Assembly: GCA_002779605.1 (NCBI GenBank)
Contig: PEWE01000030.1
Span: 1-64,000 of the forward strand
Direction: 5' to 3'
Length of the DNA: 64,000 bases
Source: Zetaproteobacteria bacterium CG06_land_8_20_14_3_00_59_53
GTDB taxonomy: Bacteria > Pseudomonadota > Zetaproteobacteria > Mariprofundales > Mariprofundaceae
The notes under the pieces were generated by a model. That model was not told the origin of the DNA and searched no databases. It was given only the letters and a program-made list of their open reading frames with translations. A program made the position numbers and the translations under genes. How positions within the stretch are numbered: the first letter of the stretch is position 1; each line of letters begins with the position of its first letter. Positions 32,927-42,115 of this stretch are shown here, one piece after another.

Positions 32927-34993
32927 ATGCAGGCAACCGCAGTACTCGCTTTCCAGCGCATGGGCCGCAATGCGGACGTGGTGCTGGCTATCGGCGTGCT
33001 GGGCGTATTGCTCATCATGATGGTGCCGATGCCGACCTGGCTGATGGATGTCATGCTGGCGGCTAACATCACCCTCGGTATCGTCATACTTCTGACATCC
33101 ATCTATGTACTCAAGCCGATGGACTTCTCGGTGTTTCCTTCCCTGCTGCTGCTCACCACCCTGTTCCGGCTGGCCCTGAATGTGGCCTCCACCCGGCTGA
33201 TCCTGCTGCACGGTCAGGAAGGCCCGAGTGCCGCAGGACACGTCATCGAGGGCTTCGGTCAGTTCGTGGTCGGCGGCAACACCGTGGTCGGTCTGATCCT
33301 GTTCCTGATCCTGGTACTGATCAATTTCATCGTGATCACCAAGGGTTCCACGCGTATCGCCGAGGTGGCCGCCCGCTTCACACTGGATGCCATGCCCGGC
33401 AAGCAGATGGCCATTGATGCCGACCTGAACTCCGGCCTCATCGACGATTCCGAGGCACGTTCCAGACGCGAGAACGTGGCCCGCGAGGCCGAGTTCTACG
33501 GTGCCATGGACGGCGCCTCGAAATTCGTGCGCGGCGATGCCATCGCAGGCCTGATCATCACCGCCATCAATATCTTCGCAGGCCTGATCATCGGCACCAT
33601 GCAGCAGGGCATGCAGATGGCCGATGCGGTGAACGTGTTCAGTATCCTGACCGTCGGCGACGGTCTGGTCTCGCAGATCCCCGCGCTGGTCATCTCCACC
33701 GCCGCAGGCATCATCATCACCCGCGCAGGCGGCTCGGCCACTCTGCCTTCGGATCTGGGGGAGCAGTTCACCCAGAATCCGCGCGTGCACATGGTCGCCG
33801 CCGGTGCCCTGCTGCTGATGGCCATGGTGCCCGGTCTGCCCTTCTTCCCCTTCCTGCTGCTCTCCGCAGCCCTCGGATTCACTGCCTGGTATCTGCATAC
33901 CGGGGCAGGCAAGGAAGAGGTGATCGAGGAAACCGGCATCAAACCGGCCGAGACCAGGACCGAGACACCGCTTTCCGACCTGCTGGTGCTCGATCCGATC
34001 CGTCTCGAGGTGGGCTACGGTCTGATCGATCTGGTGGAATCGGGCCGCGACGGCAACCTGCTCGACCGCCTGCAGGCGGTGCGCCGGCAGATCGCCCGCG
34101 ATATCGGCTTCGTGCTGCCGCCGGTGCATATCAAGGACAATCTGCAACTCGGCGTGGGCGAATACCGCGTGCTGATCCGCGGTGCCGAAGTCGGCCGCTG
34201 CGAGATCCGTCCGCGCAACCTGCTGGCTCTGAAGGGCCAGCATTCCGGCCCGGAGATCCAGGGTATCGCCACGCAGGAACCGGCCTTCGGCCTGCCGGCA
34301 TTATGGATCGGCAACGATATGCGCCAGCAGGCCGAGCTTTCCGGATACACGGTGGTCGATCCGGCCACGGTGATCGTCACGCATATCACCGAGATCCTGC
34401 GCCAGAACGCCCATGAGATCCTGGATAGGGCACAGGTGCGCGAGATGCTCGACCAGCTCTCCACGCGCCATCCCAAGGTGGTCGAGGACATGGTTCCCTC
34501 GCAGGTATCGCTCGGCCTGCTGCAGAATGTGTTGCAGCGCCTGCTGGCCGAATGGGTTCCGGTGCGCGATCTGATGGCCATTCTGGAAACCCTGTCCGAC
34601 GGCGGCAGCGCCAATGCAAGCCTCGATGCCGTGGTGGAGCGCGTGCGCACCCGGCTGGGCCGCTCCATCGTGCAGCAGCATTTAAGCCAGCAGGGCGAAC
34701 TGAAGGTGTTCACCATCGACCCGCATCTGGAGCAAACGATGAGCGAGCGCGTCGGTGATCAGAGCGGCTTCTCGCTGCCCATGGATATCCACCAGTGGCA
34801 GCGGTTCGCCACGCAGATCACCAACACCGTCGCGCGCCACGATGTGGATATCCCGGTGATCCTCACCAATCCGCAACTGCGCTCCTCGCTGGCCCGCTCA
34901 CTGGGCCGCATCATGCCGCGCATCGCCGTGCTTTCGATTGCCGAAGTGCCTTCCAATATCACCGTCAATCCGCTCGATCAAATAGGCCTGTAA
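32927..34993 (+). CDS. flhA: Flagellar export gate protein FlhA
   Basis: Nonameric export gate and ion channel with a cytoplasmic docking ring, 688 aa. About eight membrane helices occupy residues 18-325, with the FHIPEP-type loop seen as FVVGGNTVVG...FIVITKGSTRIAEVAARFTLDAMPGKQMAID. The cytoplasmic domain (about 340-688) contains NLLALKGQHSGPEIQG and ends near LSIAEVPSNITV. ATG 32927 is preceded by a GGGAGA site. Confidence 0.97.
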   Translation: MQATAVLAFQRMGRNADVVLAIGVLGVLLIMMVPMPTWLMDVMLAANITLGIVILLTSIYVLKPMDFSVFPSLLLLTTLFRLALNVASTRLILLHGQEGPSAAGHVIEGFGQFVVGGNTVVGLILFLILVLINFIVITKGSTRIAEVAARFTLDAMPGKQMAIDADLNSGLIDDSEARSRRENVAREAEFYGAMDGASKFVRGDAIAGLIITAINIFAGLIIGTMQQGMQMADAVNVFSILTVGDGLVSQIPALVISTAAGIIITRAGGSATLPSDLGEQFTQNPRVHMVAAGALLLMAMVPGLPFFPFLLLSAALGFTAWYLHTGAGKEEVIEETGIKPAETRTETPLSDLLVLDPIRLEVGYGLIDLVESGRDGNLLDRLQAVRRQIARDIGFVLPPVHIKDNLQLGVGEYRVLIRGAEVGRCEIRPRNLLALKGQHSGPEIQGIATQEPAFGLPALWIGNDMRQQAELSGYTVVDPATVIVTHITEILRQNAHEILDRAQVREMLDQLSTRHPKVVEDMVPSQVSLGLLQNVLQRLLAEWVPVRDLMAILETLSDGGSANASLDAVVERVRTRLGRSIVQQHLSQQGELKVFTIDPHLEQTMSERVGDQSGFSLPMDIHQWQRFATQITNTVARHDVDIPVILTNPQLRSSLARSLGRIMPRIAVLSIAEVPSNITVNPLDQIGL

Positions 34994-34994
34994 C

Positions 34995-36053
34995 ATGCAG
35001 ATACGCACCTTCTCCGCCCCCAAGCTGCATCTGGCCCTGTCCAAGGTACGCAAGGAATTCGGTCCCGAGGCCATGATCCTGGACCGAAACCGCGGGCATG
35101 ACGACGAGGGCAATGCCATCTGGCAGGTGCGCGCCGCACGCGACGGGGAATCAGGTTCACAAGCAAAAAAAGAGATGAAACCGGCCGCACAGCCAAGCGC
35201 GCATCCCGATCTGGATCACCGCCTGCAACATTCGATGCAGCATCTGGAGCGCATCGTCAGCGGACTCGGCCGCATGGAGACCGACACGCTGCGCAACAGC
35301 CTGCATGACGAGAACGAACGTCGGGCCTTTGACACTTTATTAAGCTGCGCTGTCGCTCCCACCCATGCGCACGACCTCGCCCCGGCCATGGCTGCAACGG
35401 GCGAGGCCCGCGCACGCTGCCTGCGCTGGGGCAAGCGTCTGCAACCGCAGAAACAGCGCGAAACGGTACTCGTCACCGGCCCCTGCGGCGGCGGGAAAAC
35501 CACCATGATCGCCAATCTTGCCACGCATTTTCATATGCAGGGCATCGAGGTCGCGCTAGTCAGCACGGATACCGAACGCATGGGCGGACTGGAGGGATTA
35601 GCGGCCTACGCATCGGTGCTGGGCATCGAGCTGCATGCCCTGCGCCGCAGCGAAGACGCAGCCGGAATCCTGCAAAAAACAGAATCGGCACGCTTGCTGC
35701 TAATCGATAGCGAAGGATGGTCGCAGGCGAATCGCAAGAGCTGCCGGCGACAAGGCCCGCCGTGGCAGGCACTGGCCCCGACCAGACGCATGCTGCTGCT
35801 GCCGGCGAATCTGGATGAGGCCGATGGCATGGCCACACTGGAGGTCGCCGCAGGTCTGTATCTCACCGATCTCTTGCCCGGCAAGCTCGATGAGACGGCA
35901 ACGGCGGGCAAGGTGGTGAACTGGGCCGCGCGCTCGGGTCTGCCGCTGTCCTACTGCAGCTTCGGATCATCTGTTCCCGATCAGATGGGATGGCTGAATC
36001 CGAAGACCCTGGCCACGCTGTTGCAGCGAAACCATCGAAAGGAGTCGACATGA
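34995..36053 (+). CDS. flhF: FlhF, SRP-family GTPase for flagellar placement (divergent)
   Basis: Signal-recognition-type GTPase that sets position and number of polar flagella, 352 aa. The start MQIRTFSAPKLHLALSKVRKEFGPEAMIL is the FlhF basic domain. The G1 loop is GPCGGGKTT. Later motifs depart from the family: the DTxG of G3 is DSEG (LLIDSEGWSQ), the TKLDE of G4 is GKLDE, and the G5 region reads GSSVPD. It starts one base after flhA and overlaps flhG. GTP hydrolysis may be altered, but the fold and location support the name. Confidence 0.9.
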   Translation: MQIRTFSAPKLHLALSKVRKEFGPEAMILDRNRGHDDEGNAIWQVRAARDGESGSQAKKEMKPAAQPSAHPDLDHRLQHSMQHLERIVSGLGRMETDTLRNSLHDENERRAFDTLLSCAVAPTHAHDLAPAMAATGEARARCLRWGKRLQPQKQRETVLVTGPCGGGKTTMIANLATHFHMQGIEVALVSTDTERMGGLEGLAAYASVLGIELHALRRSEDAAGILQKTESARLLLIDSEGWSQANRKSCRRQGPPWQALAPTRRMLLLPANLDEADGMATLEVAAGLYLTDLLPGKLDETATAGKVVNWAARSGLPLSYCSFGSSVPDQMGWLNPKTLATLLQRNHRKEST

Positions 36054-36922
36054 GTCTTGATACAGACAGCACAGCTGACCGGACACAGACGGCACCGCAG
36101 GTGATCGCTGTGGCCAGCGGCAAGGGCGGCGTAGGCAAAACCTTCTTCTCCCTGCAACTGGCTGCACGTGCCGCTGCGCGCGGCAAGCGCGTGCTGCTGA
36201 TGGATGCCGACCTCGGCCTGGCCAACGCCGATGTCATGCTGGGGCTTTCCGCGCCGCACAGCATCGATGATGTGTTGCAGGGATCATGCGGCCTGCAGGA
36301 TATCGTGCTTCCCTCCGGCCGGGGCTTCGACATCCTGCCCGGCGGTTCCGGTCTGCACGAACTGACCACGCTGGGGACGACCCAACAGCAATTGATCCTC
36401 GATGAGATGTCCTCGCTGGGCAGGGCTTACGATATGGTGGTGATCGATACGGGTGCAGGTATCGGCGACAATGTGCTGTATTTCGCTTCCGCCTCCGAAT
36501 CCGTGCTGATCGTGCTCACCCCGGACCCGACCTCGCTGACCGATGCCTATGCCCTGATCAAGGTGCTCTCCAGACAGCGCGATATCGATCGCTTCATGGT
36601 GGTCATCAATCAGGCCGACGAGGTGGAGAGCCAGATCGTGTTCCGTCGTCTGCTCTCCGTCGCCGACCGTTATCTGGATGTGTATCTGGACTTCATGGGT
36701 CATCTGGACAATTCCCCCGTCGTGCGCCGGGCCATCCAGTCGCAGTCGATCTTCTCCAGCCCCGACAAGCTTCCTCCCGGCCTGTTCAATGCACTGGATC
36801 GCATCATTGACAGGCCGCGCGACAATTCGCGAAACGGGGGCCTGCGCTTCTTCTGGGAGCACAGCCTGCACGCGGCGCTCGACAGTGAGCTGCAAGCCGC
36901 ACAACAGGGAGGAACGCGCTGA
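36050..36922 (+). CDS. flhG: FlhG (FleN/YlxH), MinD-like flagellar number regulator
   Basis: MinD/ParA ATPase limiting flagellar number, 290 aa. The deviant Walker A is SGKGGVGKTF, followed by LMDADLGLANADVMLGL and VVIDTGAGIGDNVL. Its N-terminal tail (MSLDTDSTADRTQTAPQ) lacks the DQAxxLR helix that stimulates FlhF GTPase in other species. AAAGGAG precedes the ATG, which overlaps the flhF stop. The C-terminal region ends amphipathic (LRFFWEHSLHAALDSEL) and could bind membrane. Confidence 0.93.
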   Translation: MSLDTDSTADRTQTAPQVIAVASGKGGVGKTFFSLQLAARAAARGKRVLLMDADLGLANADVMLGLSAPHSIDDVLQGSCGLQDIVLPSGRGFDILPGGSGLHELTTLGTTQQQLILDEMSSLGRAYDMVVIDTGAGIGDNVLYFASASESVLIVLTPDPTSLTDAYALIKVLSRQRDIDRFMVVINQADEVESQIVFRRLLSVADRYLDVYLDFMGHLDNSPVVRRAIQSQSIFSSPDKLPPGLFNALDRIIDRPRDNSRNGGLRFFWEHSLHAALDSELQAAQQGGTR

Positions 36923-37143
36923 TGCCCATGCACCTTGCCAGCCTGTATGGCGCGTGCCTCGGACTTCTGGCCGGCGTCGTCATCACCCTGCTGTTCAATC
37001 TTGAGATGGCCGACTCGGTATACCGCACCGGCCTGCTGACGGTGTGCGGCGCATGGATGGGGCTGCTGCTGGCCTGGCTCAACACCCTGCTGTCCGCTGC
37101 ACAGAAGAAAGGCGCAGAACAGAACAAAAGGCCGTCGTCATGA
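36922..37143 (+). CDS. Small two-helix membrane protein in the flhG-fliA junction
   Basis: 73 aa, family not recognised. Two hydrophobic helices (about 9-28 and 36-58, with GLLAGVVITLLFNLEMA and CGAWMGLLLAWLNTLL) are followed by a basic tail (KKGAEQNKRPSS), suggesting a hairpin with cytoplasmic ends. Its start overlaps the flhG stop by one base and its stop overlaps the fliA start, so it is translated within the flagellar regulatory core. A role near FlhG or sigma-28 is positional inference only. Confidence 0.75.
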   Translation: MPMHLASLYGACLGLLAGVVITLLFNLEMADSVYRTGLLTVCGAWMGLLLAWLNTLLSAAQKKGAEQNKRPSS

Positions 37144-37901
37144 CCACCGCGACCGCCTATGCAACCGCAAGGGAAGACGGCAGTCGGACACCCGAGCAGT
37201 TGCTCGAGGAATACCTGCCGATGATCCGCTATCACGCCGGCCAGCTGATCCGCCGGGTGCCGAACTCGGTGGAGATGGACGATCTGATCGATGCCGGCGT
37301 GCTCGGCCTGCTGGACAGCGCACAACGTTTCGACCATACGCGAGATATCCAGTTCAAGACCTTCGCGGCCTACCGGGTGCGCGGCGCGATGATCGACTAC
37401 ATCCGCGAATTCGACTGGCTGCCGCGCGGCCTGCGCGATACCTCCAAACAGTTGCAGCACGCCATGATGGAACTGGAACACAACCACGGTCGTCCGGCAG
37501 AGGAGGCCGAGATCGCCCAGCATCTCGGCATCGGCGTCGAGGAATACCGCAACCGCCTGCAACAGGTCCGCGGCATGGCTGTGGTGTATTTCGACGACAT
37601 GCCGGTGTTCAGCGAGGACGACGACAGTCTGGACATCATGGAGTCGCTGGAAGGCTCAGCCGACGACATGCCGGAGCATCAGGCCGCCATGCGTCAATTT
37701 GCCGACAGGCTGGCCGATTGCATCGAGTCGCTGCCGCCGCGCGAGCGCGTCCTGCTGACTCTCTACTACTACGAGGAACTAAATATGAAGGAGATCGCTC
37801 TGGTGCTCGATCTCACCGAATCGCGCGTCTCGCAGATCCATTCGCAGATGGTGCTGCGCATGCGCAGCCTGCTCGGACTTGAACTTCCGGGGAGCAGGTG
37901 A
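37140..37901 (+). CDS. fliA: Flagellar sigma factor FliA (sigma-28)
   Basis: RNA polymerase sigma factor for late flagellar genes, 253 aa. Region 2 has MIRYHAGQLIRRVP...EMDDLIDAGVLGLLDSAQRF and FKTFAAYRVRGAMIDYIREFDWLPR. Region 4 has LPPRERVLLTLYYYEELNMKEIA and LTESRVSQIHSQMVLRM. The ATG overlaps the preceding small gene. Its anti-sigma factor FlgM is encoded at 44482. Confidence 0.96.
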   Translation: MTTATAYATAREDGSRTPEQLLEEYLPMIRYHAGQLIRRVPNSVEMDDLIDAGVLGLLDSAQRFDHTRDIQFKTFAAYRVRGAMIDYIREFDWLPRGLRDTSKQLQHAMMELEHNHGRPAEEAEIAQHLGIGVEEYRNRLQQVRGMAVVYFDDMPVFSEDDDSLDIMESLEGSADDMPEHQAAMRQFADRLADCIESLPPRERVLLTLYYYEELNMKEIALVLDLTESRVSQIHSQMVLRMRSLLGLELPGSR

Positions 37902-37903
37902 GC

Positions 37904-38536
37904 ATGAGCGAACTCATCTCCAGCCTGAGCGCCGACCCGGCCGGCCTGTTCGGCATGCTGTTCAATCTGCTGATCATCGCCGCCGTTGGCGGATTGTGGC
38001 TGATGTGGGCGCGCAGCATGAATCGTCAAAAAAATGTCGAAGATATGCTGGCCGCCACCTCCGGGCAGCTGGAAGAGGCGACACGGCATCTGGAAAACGC
38101 CCTGCAGGAGATCAGGCGGCTGCAGCGGAGCAAGCCGGTGCAGGAAGACGGACGCAGGGAACACAAAAGCACAGCCCCATCCGCTGACAACAAAACCGTC
38201 GAATCCGCTGTGCCAGCCCCGCAAGGTCTGTCGCATCCGATGCATGCTGCCTACCGCCAGGCACAGACCACGCCCGCAGGCCCGGTCGGGGAAGCTGCCA
38301 TTGCACAGGCAGCCTCAGCTGAACCGCTGCTTGCAGCTGAACAGCCCGTAGCGACGGCTGCCGCGGCAACAGATAGCAGAGAAGACGGGCAGAGCGATGT
38401 GCAGCGCATCATCCATCTGCATAGCCTCGGTCAACCCGCCGAACAGATCGCATCACAATTGGATATGCCTCTGGCCCGTATCAACCTTCTGCTGCGTCTG
38501 CACGAACAGCGTTCCGGCGAAAGGGATAGCAGGTAG
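37904..38536 (+). CDS. DUF2802-like membrane-anchored coiled-coil protein
   Basis: 210 aa. An N-terminal membrane helix (about 17-36) leads to a coiled coil (about 45-80), an Ala/Pro-rich linker and a C-terminal helix-turn-helix-like segment (IIHLHSLGQPAEQIASQLDMPLARINLLL, about 168-200). That C-terminal segment is what defines DUF2802 proteins found in flagellar operons of other proteobacteria. Function is unknown. ATG 37904 is chosen because GGAG lies nine bases upstream; GTG 37898 is too close to it. Confidence 0.7.
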   Translation: MSELISSLSADPAGLFGMLFNLLIIAAVGGLWLMWARSMNRQKNVEDMLAATSGQLEEATRHLENALQEIRRLQRSKPVQEDGRREHKSTAPSADNKTVESAVPAPQGLSHPMHAAYRQAQTTPAGPVGEAAIAQAASAEPLLAAEQPVATAAAATDSREDGQSDVQRIIHLHSLGQPAEQIASQLDMPLARINLLLRLHEQRSGERDSR

Positions 38537-38542
38537 AAAGCG

Positions 38543-39382
38543 TTGTTCCCCATCATCACGCCCGTGATGCTGAATATGCCCGATCTGGTGCAGGCCGGTT
38601 CGCAGACCCGTCTGCCATGGCCCGACGGCAGTGTCATCACCGCCAGGCTCGTGCCCACCGATGCTCCGGGAACCGCGCTGCTCATGCTGGGAAGCTACCG
38701 GCTGCTTGCACAGGTTCCCCCTGCCACGCCGATGGGCGAGGTCTGGCTGATGCTGGTCAACCGGCAGATGCCGGCGCGCTTCGCCCTGCTCACCGATGTG
38801 CAGGTGCTGCAGATGCTGGCGGGGATGCTGGAAGCCGAGCAGAACCAGCCTGTGAAAGGCGCCGCCACGCGGCATGCGAAAGCGGGGCATGGCGGAACTG
38901 CGGCTGCACTGCTGGCCGGCGCTGCCTCCGAGTGGCCGAATCTTGCCACCGCGCAGCGCGGCGACGGCAGGCAGGGTCTGCCATGGAATGCCGAGGCCGC
39001 CGCCGACGGCAACACCCTGCTGTGGTACGACGATCAGGACGAACAGCCGCGCGGCATGCTGCACCGCAAGGTCGACGAGCAATCCTTCAGCCTTTCCGGG
39101 CGGGTCGATCTTGATCATCTGGGCGGGATCACCTTCACCCTGAAGGGCACGATCGATCAGCAGCCCGAGCAGGCCATGGCGCCGGAACAAGCACAGCAGG
39201 TTTCCACCAGAGGCTGGAATCTCAACCTGCACACCGTGGCGGACACCGGCCTGAATGAATTGCGCCGGGATTTCGCCGACTGGCTCGCGGAGCACCGCGC
39301 CGGATTTCCGGGCATGCAGGCCGAGATCAACTCCGGTCTGCCGGATTCCGGACCCGGTGGCCTGACCGAGCGCACGGTGTAG
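38543..39382 (+). CDS. FliK-like protein adjacent to an FlhB paralogue
   Basis: 279 aa, no signal peptide. The assignment is mainly by context: a FliK-like protein next to a free FlhB C-terminal domain recurs in other bacteria (ylqG-ylqH in Bacillus). The C-terminal part (about 215-265, LNLHTVADTGLNELRRDFADWL and MQAEINSG) is helical and could match the FliK C-terminal fold, but identity is low. The open frame begins with TTG 38543; ATG 38567 is an alternative. It probably acts in export-switch control. Confidence 0.55.
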   Translation: MFPIITPVMLNMPDLVQAGSQTRLPWPDGSVITARLVPTDAPGTALLMLGSYRLLAQVPPATPMGEVWLMLVNRQMPARFALLTDVQVLQMLAGMLEAEQNQPVKGAATRHAKAGHGGTAAALLAGAASEWPNLATAQRGDGRQGLPWNAEAAADGNTLLWYDDQDEQPRGMLHRKVDEQSFSLSGRVDLDHLGGITFTLKGTIDQQPEQAMAPEQAQQVSTRGWNLNLHTVADTGLNELRRDFADWLAEHRAGFPGMQAEINSGLPDSGPGGLTERTV

Positions 39383-39391
39383 CCAAGAGCC

Positions 39392-39748
39392 ATGGCCGAC
39401 AAAACCGAACCCACTGAGGGCAACAAGCCGGCCGGCCGGCCGGCGGCAGTCGCCATCAGCTACGAGCCGGAAAAAGCCGGCGCTCCGAAGGTGCTGGCAG
39501 CCGGCATCGGTGAAATGGCCCGCCGCATCCTCGAACTGGCCCGCCGCGAGCATATCTACATCCATCAGGACACCACGCTGGCCGGCCTGCTGGCCCGCGT
39601 ACCCAACGGCTCATCCATCCCCCACTACGCCTACCAGTTGATCGCCGAACTACTGGTGTTTCTCTATGCCACCGACCGGCGACTGGAGGAAAAACTGGCA
39701 GCCGCGAAGCGGCAACATTTGCCGCCCGGCTACGGTGGCGGGAATTGA
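39392..39748 (+). CDS. FlhB C-terminal-domain paralogue (FhlB/YlqH type)
   Basis: 118 aa, soluble. AVAISYEPEKAGAPKVLAAGIGEMARRILELARREHIYIHQD matches the cytoplasmic domain of FlhB just after the cleavage site, and LARVPNGSSIPHYAYQLIAELLVFLY matches its end. It lacks the membrane part and the NPTH autocleavage motif. In some bacteria such proteins can partly replace the cleaved FlhB fragment. It follows the FliK-like gene by nine nucleotides, which supports a joint role. Confidence 0.88.
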   Translation: MADKTEPTEGNKPAGRPAAVAISYEPEKAGAPKVLAAGIGEMARRILELARREHIYIHQDTTLAGLLARVPNGSSIPHYAYQLIAELLVFLYATDRRLEEKLAAAKRQHLPPGYGGGN

Positions 39749-39785
39749 ATCCCTTATTTTCCCTAGCTCCTGTGCCATTTCACGC

Positions 39786-39802
39786 TTGGCACCTGTCTTG
39801 CG
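39786..39802 (+). promoter_or_regulatory. Sigma-54 promoter of the flgF operon
   Basis: TTGGCACCTGTCTTGCG is a near-perfect RpoN -24/-12 element, with GG (39788-39789) and GC (39800-39801) ten bases apart. Transcription should start near 39813, leaving a 30-nt leader with a GGGAG ribosome site before flgF ATG 39843. Confidence 0.88.
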
Positions 39803-39842
39803 TAAGGATATTGACCAAACCGGTATAGCAGGGAGTTGAACC

Positions 39843-40586
39843 ATGAGCAGCGGTTTCTTCGTAGCAGGCGTCAGCGGCCAGATGGCACAACAGAAGATGG
39901 ACGATATCAGCCACAACCTCGCCAACGTCAACACGGTCGGCTTCCTCGGCAGCCGCACCTCGTTTGAAACCGTGTTCACCAGCAAGGCCTCCCCGACCGG
40001 CAACCCGGACACCGCCCCCGCCGCCTTCCAGTCCATGGGCAGTCAGTTCGTCGATACCAGTTCCGGCAATATCGAGCAGACCGGCAGCGATTTCGATTTC
40101 GCCATCCTCGGCAAGGCATGGTTCCGCGTGGAAGCCGCGCCCGGCGAAGAGGCCTATACACGCGCCGGCAATTTCACGCAGGACGCCGAAGGCAATCTGC
40201 TCACCCAGGACGGCAAGCATGTGCTGGATGCCGGCGGCACCCCGATCCAGCTGCCCGCCGGACGTCTGCAGGCCACCGATCAGGGCGAACTGATAGTCAA
40301 CGGAAGCGTGGTCGCGCAGCTCGGACTGGTGAGCATCACCGACCCCGCCGGCATCGAGCGCATCGGCAATGCGCTGATCAGGACACCCGTGACAAACACC
40401 GCACCGGCGACCGATGTCACGGTGCGCCAAGGCGCGCTGGAGAGCTCGAATGTGAACAGCGTACTCGCCATGGCGGAGATGATCGCCACGCTGCGCAGCT
40501 ATGAAGCCACGGTCAAAATGATCGAGGAATACAACCGCCAGTCCTCCCAGCTCACCCAGCAGGTCGGACAGGTGCAGGGTATGTGA
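39843..40586 (+). CDS. flgF: Flagellar proximal rod protein FlgF
   Basis: Rod subunit, 247 aa. The N-terminal axial helix QMAQQKMDDISHNLANVNTVGFL and the C-terminal LESSNVNSVLAMAEMIATLRSYEATVKMIEEYN are diagnostic of the rod/hook family. Order before flgG and shorter length identify FlgF. First gene of the sigma-54 operon. Confidence 0.95.
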   Translation: MSSGFFVAGVSGQMAQQKMDDISHNLANVNTVGFLGSRTSFETVFTSKASPTGNPDTAPAAFQSMGSQFVDTSSGNIEQTGSDFDFAILGKAWFRVEAAPGEEAYTRAGNFTQDAEGNLLTQDGKHVLDAGGTPIQLPAGRLQATDQGELIVNGSVVAQLGLVSITDPAGIERIGNALIRTPVTNTAPATDVTVRQGALESSNVNSVLAMAEMIATLRSYEATVKMIEEYNRQSSQLTQQVGQVQGM

Positions 40587-40629
40587 TGAGAGATTCAACG
40601 AACGAATACGGTAGTACAGGAGAACGGAT

Positions 40630-41415
40630 ATGATGCGATCACTTTGGACAGCGGCCACCGGCATGACGGCACAGGCACTGAATGTGGATGTGATTTCCAA
40701 TAACCTCGCCAACGTCAACACCGCCGGCTTCAAACGCGGCCGGGCGAATTTTCAGGATCTGATGTATCAGCAGATCACTTCACCGGGCAGCCAGAACAGC
40801 GCCGGCAATCAGGTGCCGACCGGCGTGCAGGTGGGCCTGGGTGTGCGTACCGCAGGCATCTCCCGCATCTTCTCCGAAGGCAGCTTCCAGCAGACCGGCA
40901 ACCCGCTGGATATGGCGGTCGAAGGGCGCGGCTTCTTTCAGGTACAGCTGCCGGACGGCTCTCTGGCCTACACCCGCACAGGCTCGTTCAGCGTGGACAG
41001 CCAGGGCCAGATGGTCACTCCGGACGGCTACATCGTGCAACCGGCCATGACCATTCCGGCGGACGCACTGTCCATCAATATCGCACAGGACGGCTCGCTG
41101 TCCGTGGTGCAGCCCGGCAATGTGCAGACCACCATCGGGCAGATGCAACTGGCCGACTTCGCCAATCCCGACGGTCTGACCGCCATCGGCCACAGCCTTT
41201 TTCAGGAAAGCCAGGCCAGTGGCTCACCCACCACTGGAACCCCCGGCCTCTCCGGACTGGGCTCGGTGGCACAGGGCACGCTGGAGATGTCCAATGTCAA
41301 CACCGTCGAAGAGATGGTCAACATGATCGCCGCCCAGCGCGCCTATGAAATGAACTCCAAGTCCATTCAGGCCGCCAACGAGATGCTGCAGATGGTCAGC
41401 AACATCAAGCGGTAA
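40630..41415 (+). CDS. flgG: Flagellar distal rod protein FlgG
   Basis: Distal rod subunit, 261 aa. It starts [20 protein letters not shown] with [26 protein letters not shown], the FlgG-specific extension of the family, and ends [24 protein letters not shown] 40630 or 40633 is used; AGGAGA lies upstream. Confidence 0.97.
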   Translation: MMRSLWTAATGMTAQALNVDVISNNLANVNTAGFKRGRANFQDLMYQQITSPGSQNSAGNQVPTGVQVGLGVRTAGISRIFSEGSFQQTGNPLDMAVEGRGFFQVQLPDGSLAYTRTGSFSVDSQGQMVTPDGYIVQPAMTIPADALSINIAQDGSLSVVQPGNVQTTIGQMQLADFANPDGLTAIGHSLFQESQASGSPTTGTPGLSGLGSVAQGTLEMSNVNTVEEMVNMIAAQRAYEMNSKSIQAANEMLQMVSNIKR

Positions 41416-41419
41416 TGCG

Positions 41420-42115
41420 ATGAACACTCTGCGTCTCCGGACCCTGCCCCTGCTGCTCGCACTGCTGCTGTGCAGCCCCCCGGCACATGCCGTCGATCAG
41501 GCGATGCAGGACTCGTTGAACGCCTTTTTCGCCGGCGGCATCGTGCATCAGGGAGCCAGAGCCGAACTGCAGAGCGTGACCCGCTGGCCGGACACCACCG
41601 GACGCATCACGTGGCGTCTGCCTCATATCGCCAACTATCCTGCCAATCTGTCGCTGATCGCCGAACAGGGTAACGGAGCCAAAACCCGCCGCTGGTATGT
41701 GCCGGTGCGCGTGCACTGGTGGACTCAGGCCATGGTGGCCGGTCGTGATATCCCTGCGCATGCCCGCATCGAACCATCCATGCTGAAACGCAGCCGCAGC
41801 GATCTGGCCGGTATCAACGGTACATGGTGGAGCCGTGCCGATGCCCTGCTGGGTACGAAAACCACGCGTCCGCTGCGTGCAGGTCAGGTGCTGCTCTCCA
41901 CCAACACCATGCGCCCCGCGCTGCTCAAGTCCGGCGACCAGATCACACTGATCCGCCAGATCGGCGGCATCCGGGTCACGGCCACCGGCAAGATGCTCAG
42001 GAACGCCGGCATCGGCGACCGGGTGCGGGTGCAGAACATGAGCAGCAAAGAGGTCATCCAGGCCACCATCCTTGATGCCAATACCGCACGCGTCGAATCA
42101 GGAGGCGCATCATGA
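41420..42115 (+). CDS. flgA: Flagellar P-ring assembly chaperone FlgA
   Basis: Periplasmic chaperone for FlgI, 231 aa. A signal peptide (about 1-24, ending AHA) precedes the SAF domain. Conserved parts are VPVRVHWWTQAMVAGRDIPAHARI, TTRPLRAGQVLLSTN and the C-terminal RVRVQNMSSKEVIQATI. Its stop overlaps flgH by four bases. Confidence 0.93.
   Translation: MNTLRLRTLPLLLALLLCSPPAHAVDQAMQDSLNAFFAGGIVHQGARAELQSVTRWPDTTGRITWRLPHIANYPANLSLIAEQGNGAKTRRWYVPVRVHWWTQAMVAGRDIPAHARIEPSMLKRSRSDLAGINGTWWSRADALLGTKTTRPLRAGQVLLSTNTMRPALLKSGDQITLIRQIGGIRVTATGKMLRNAGIGDRVRVQNMSSKEVIQATILDANTARVESGGAS

Noticed and set aside
32906-34243. 445-codon open frame antisense to flhA
   Set aside because: Composition is a His/Gln/Asp-rich mirror of a membrane protein gene; flhA is unambiguous.
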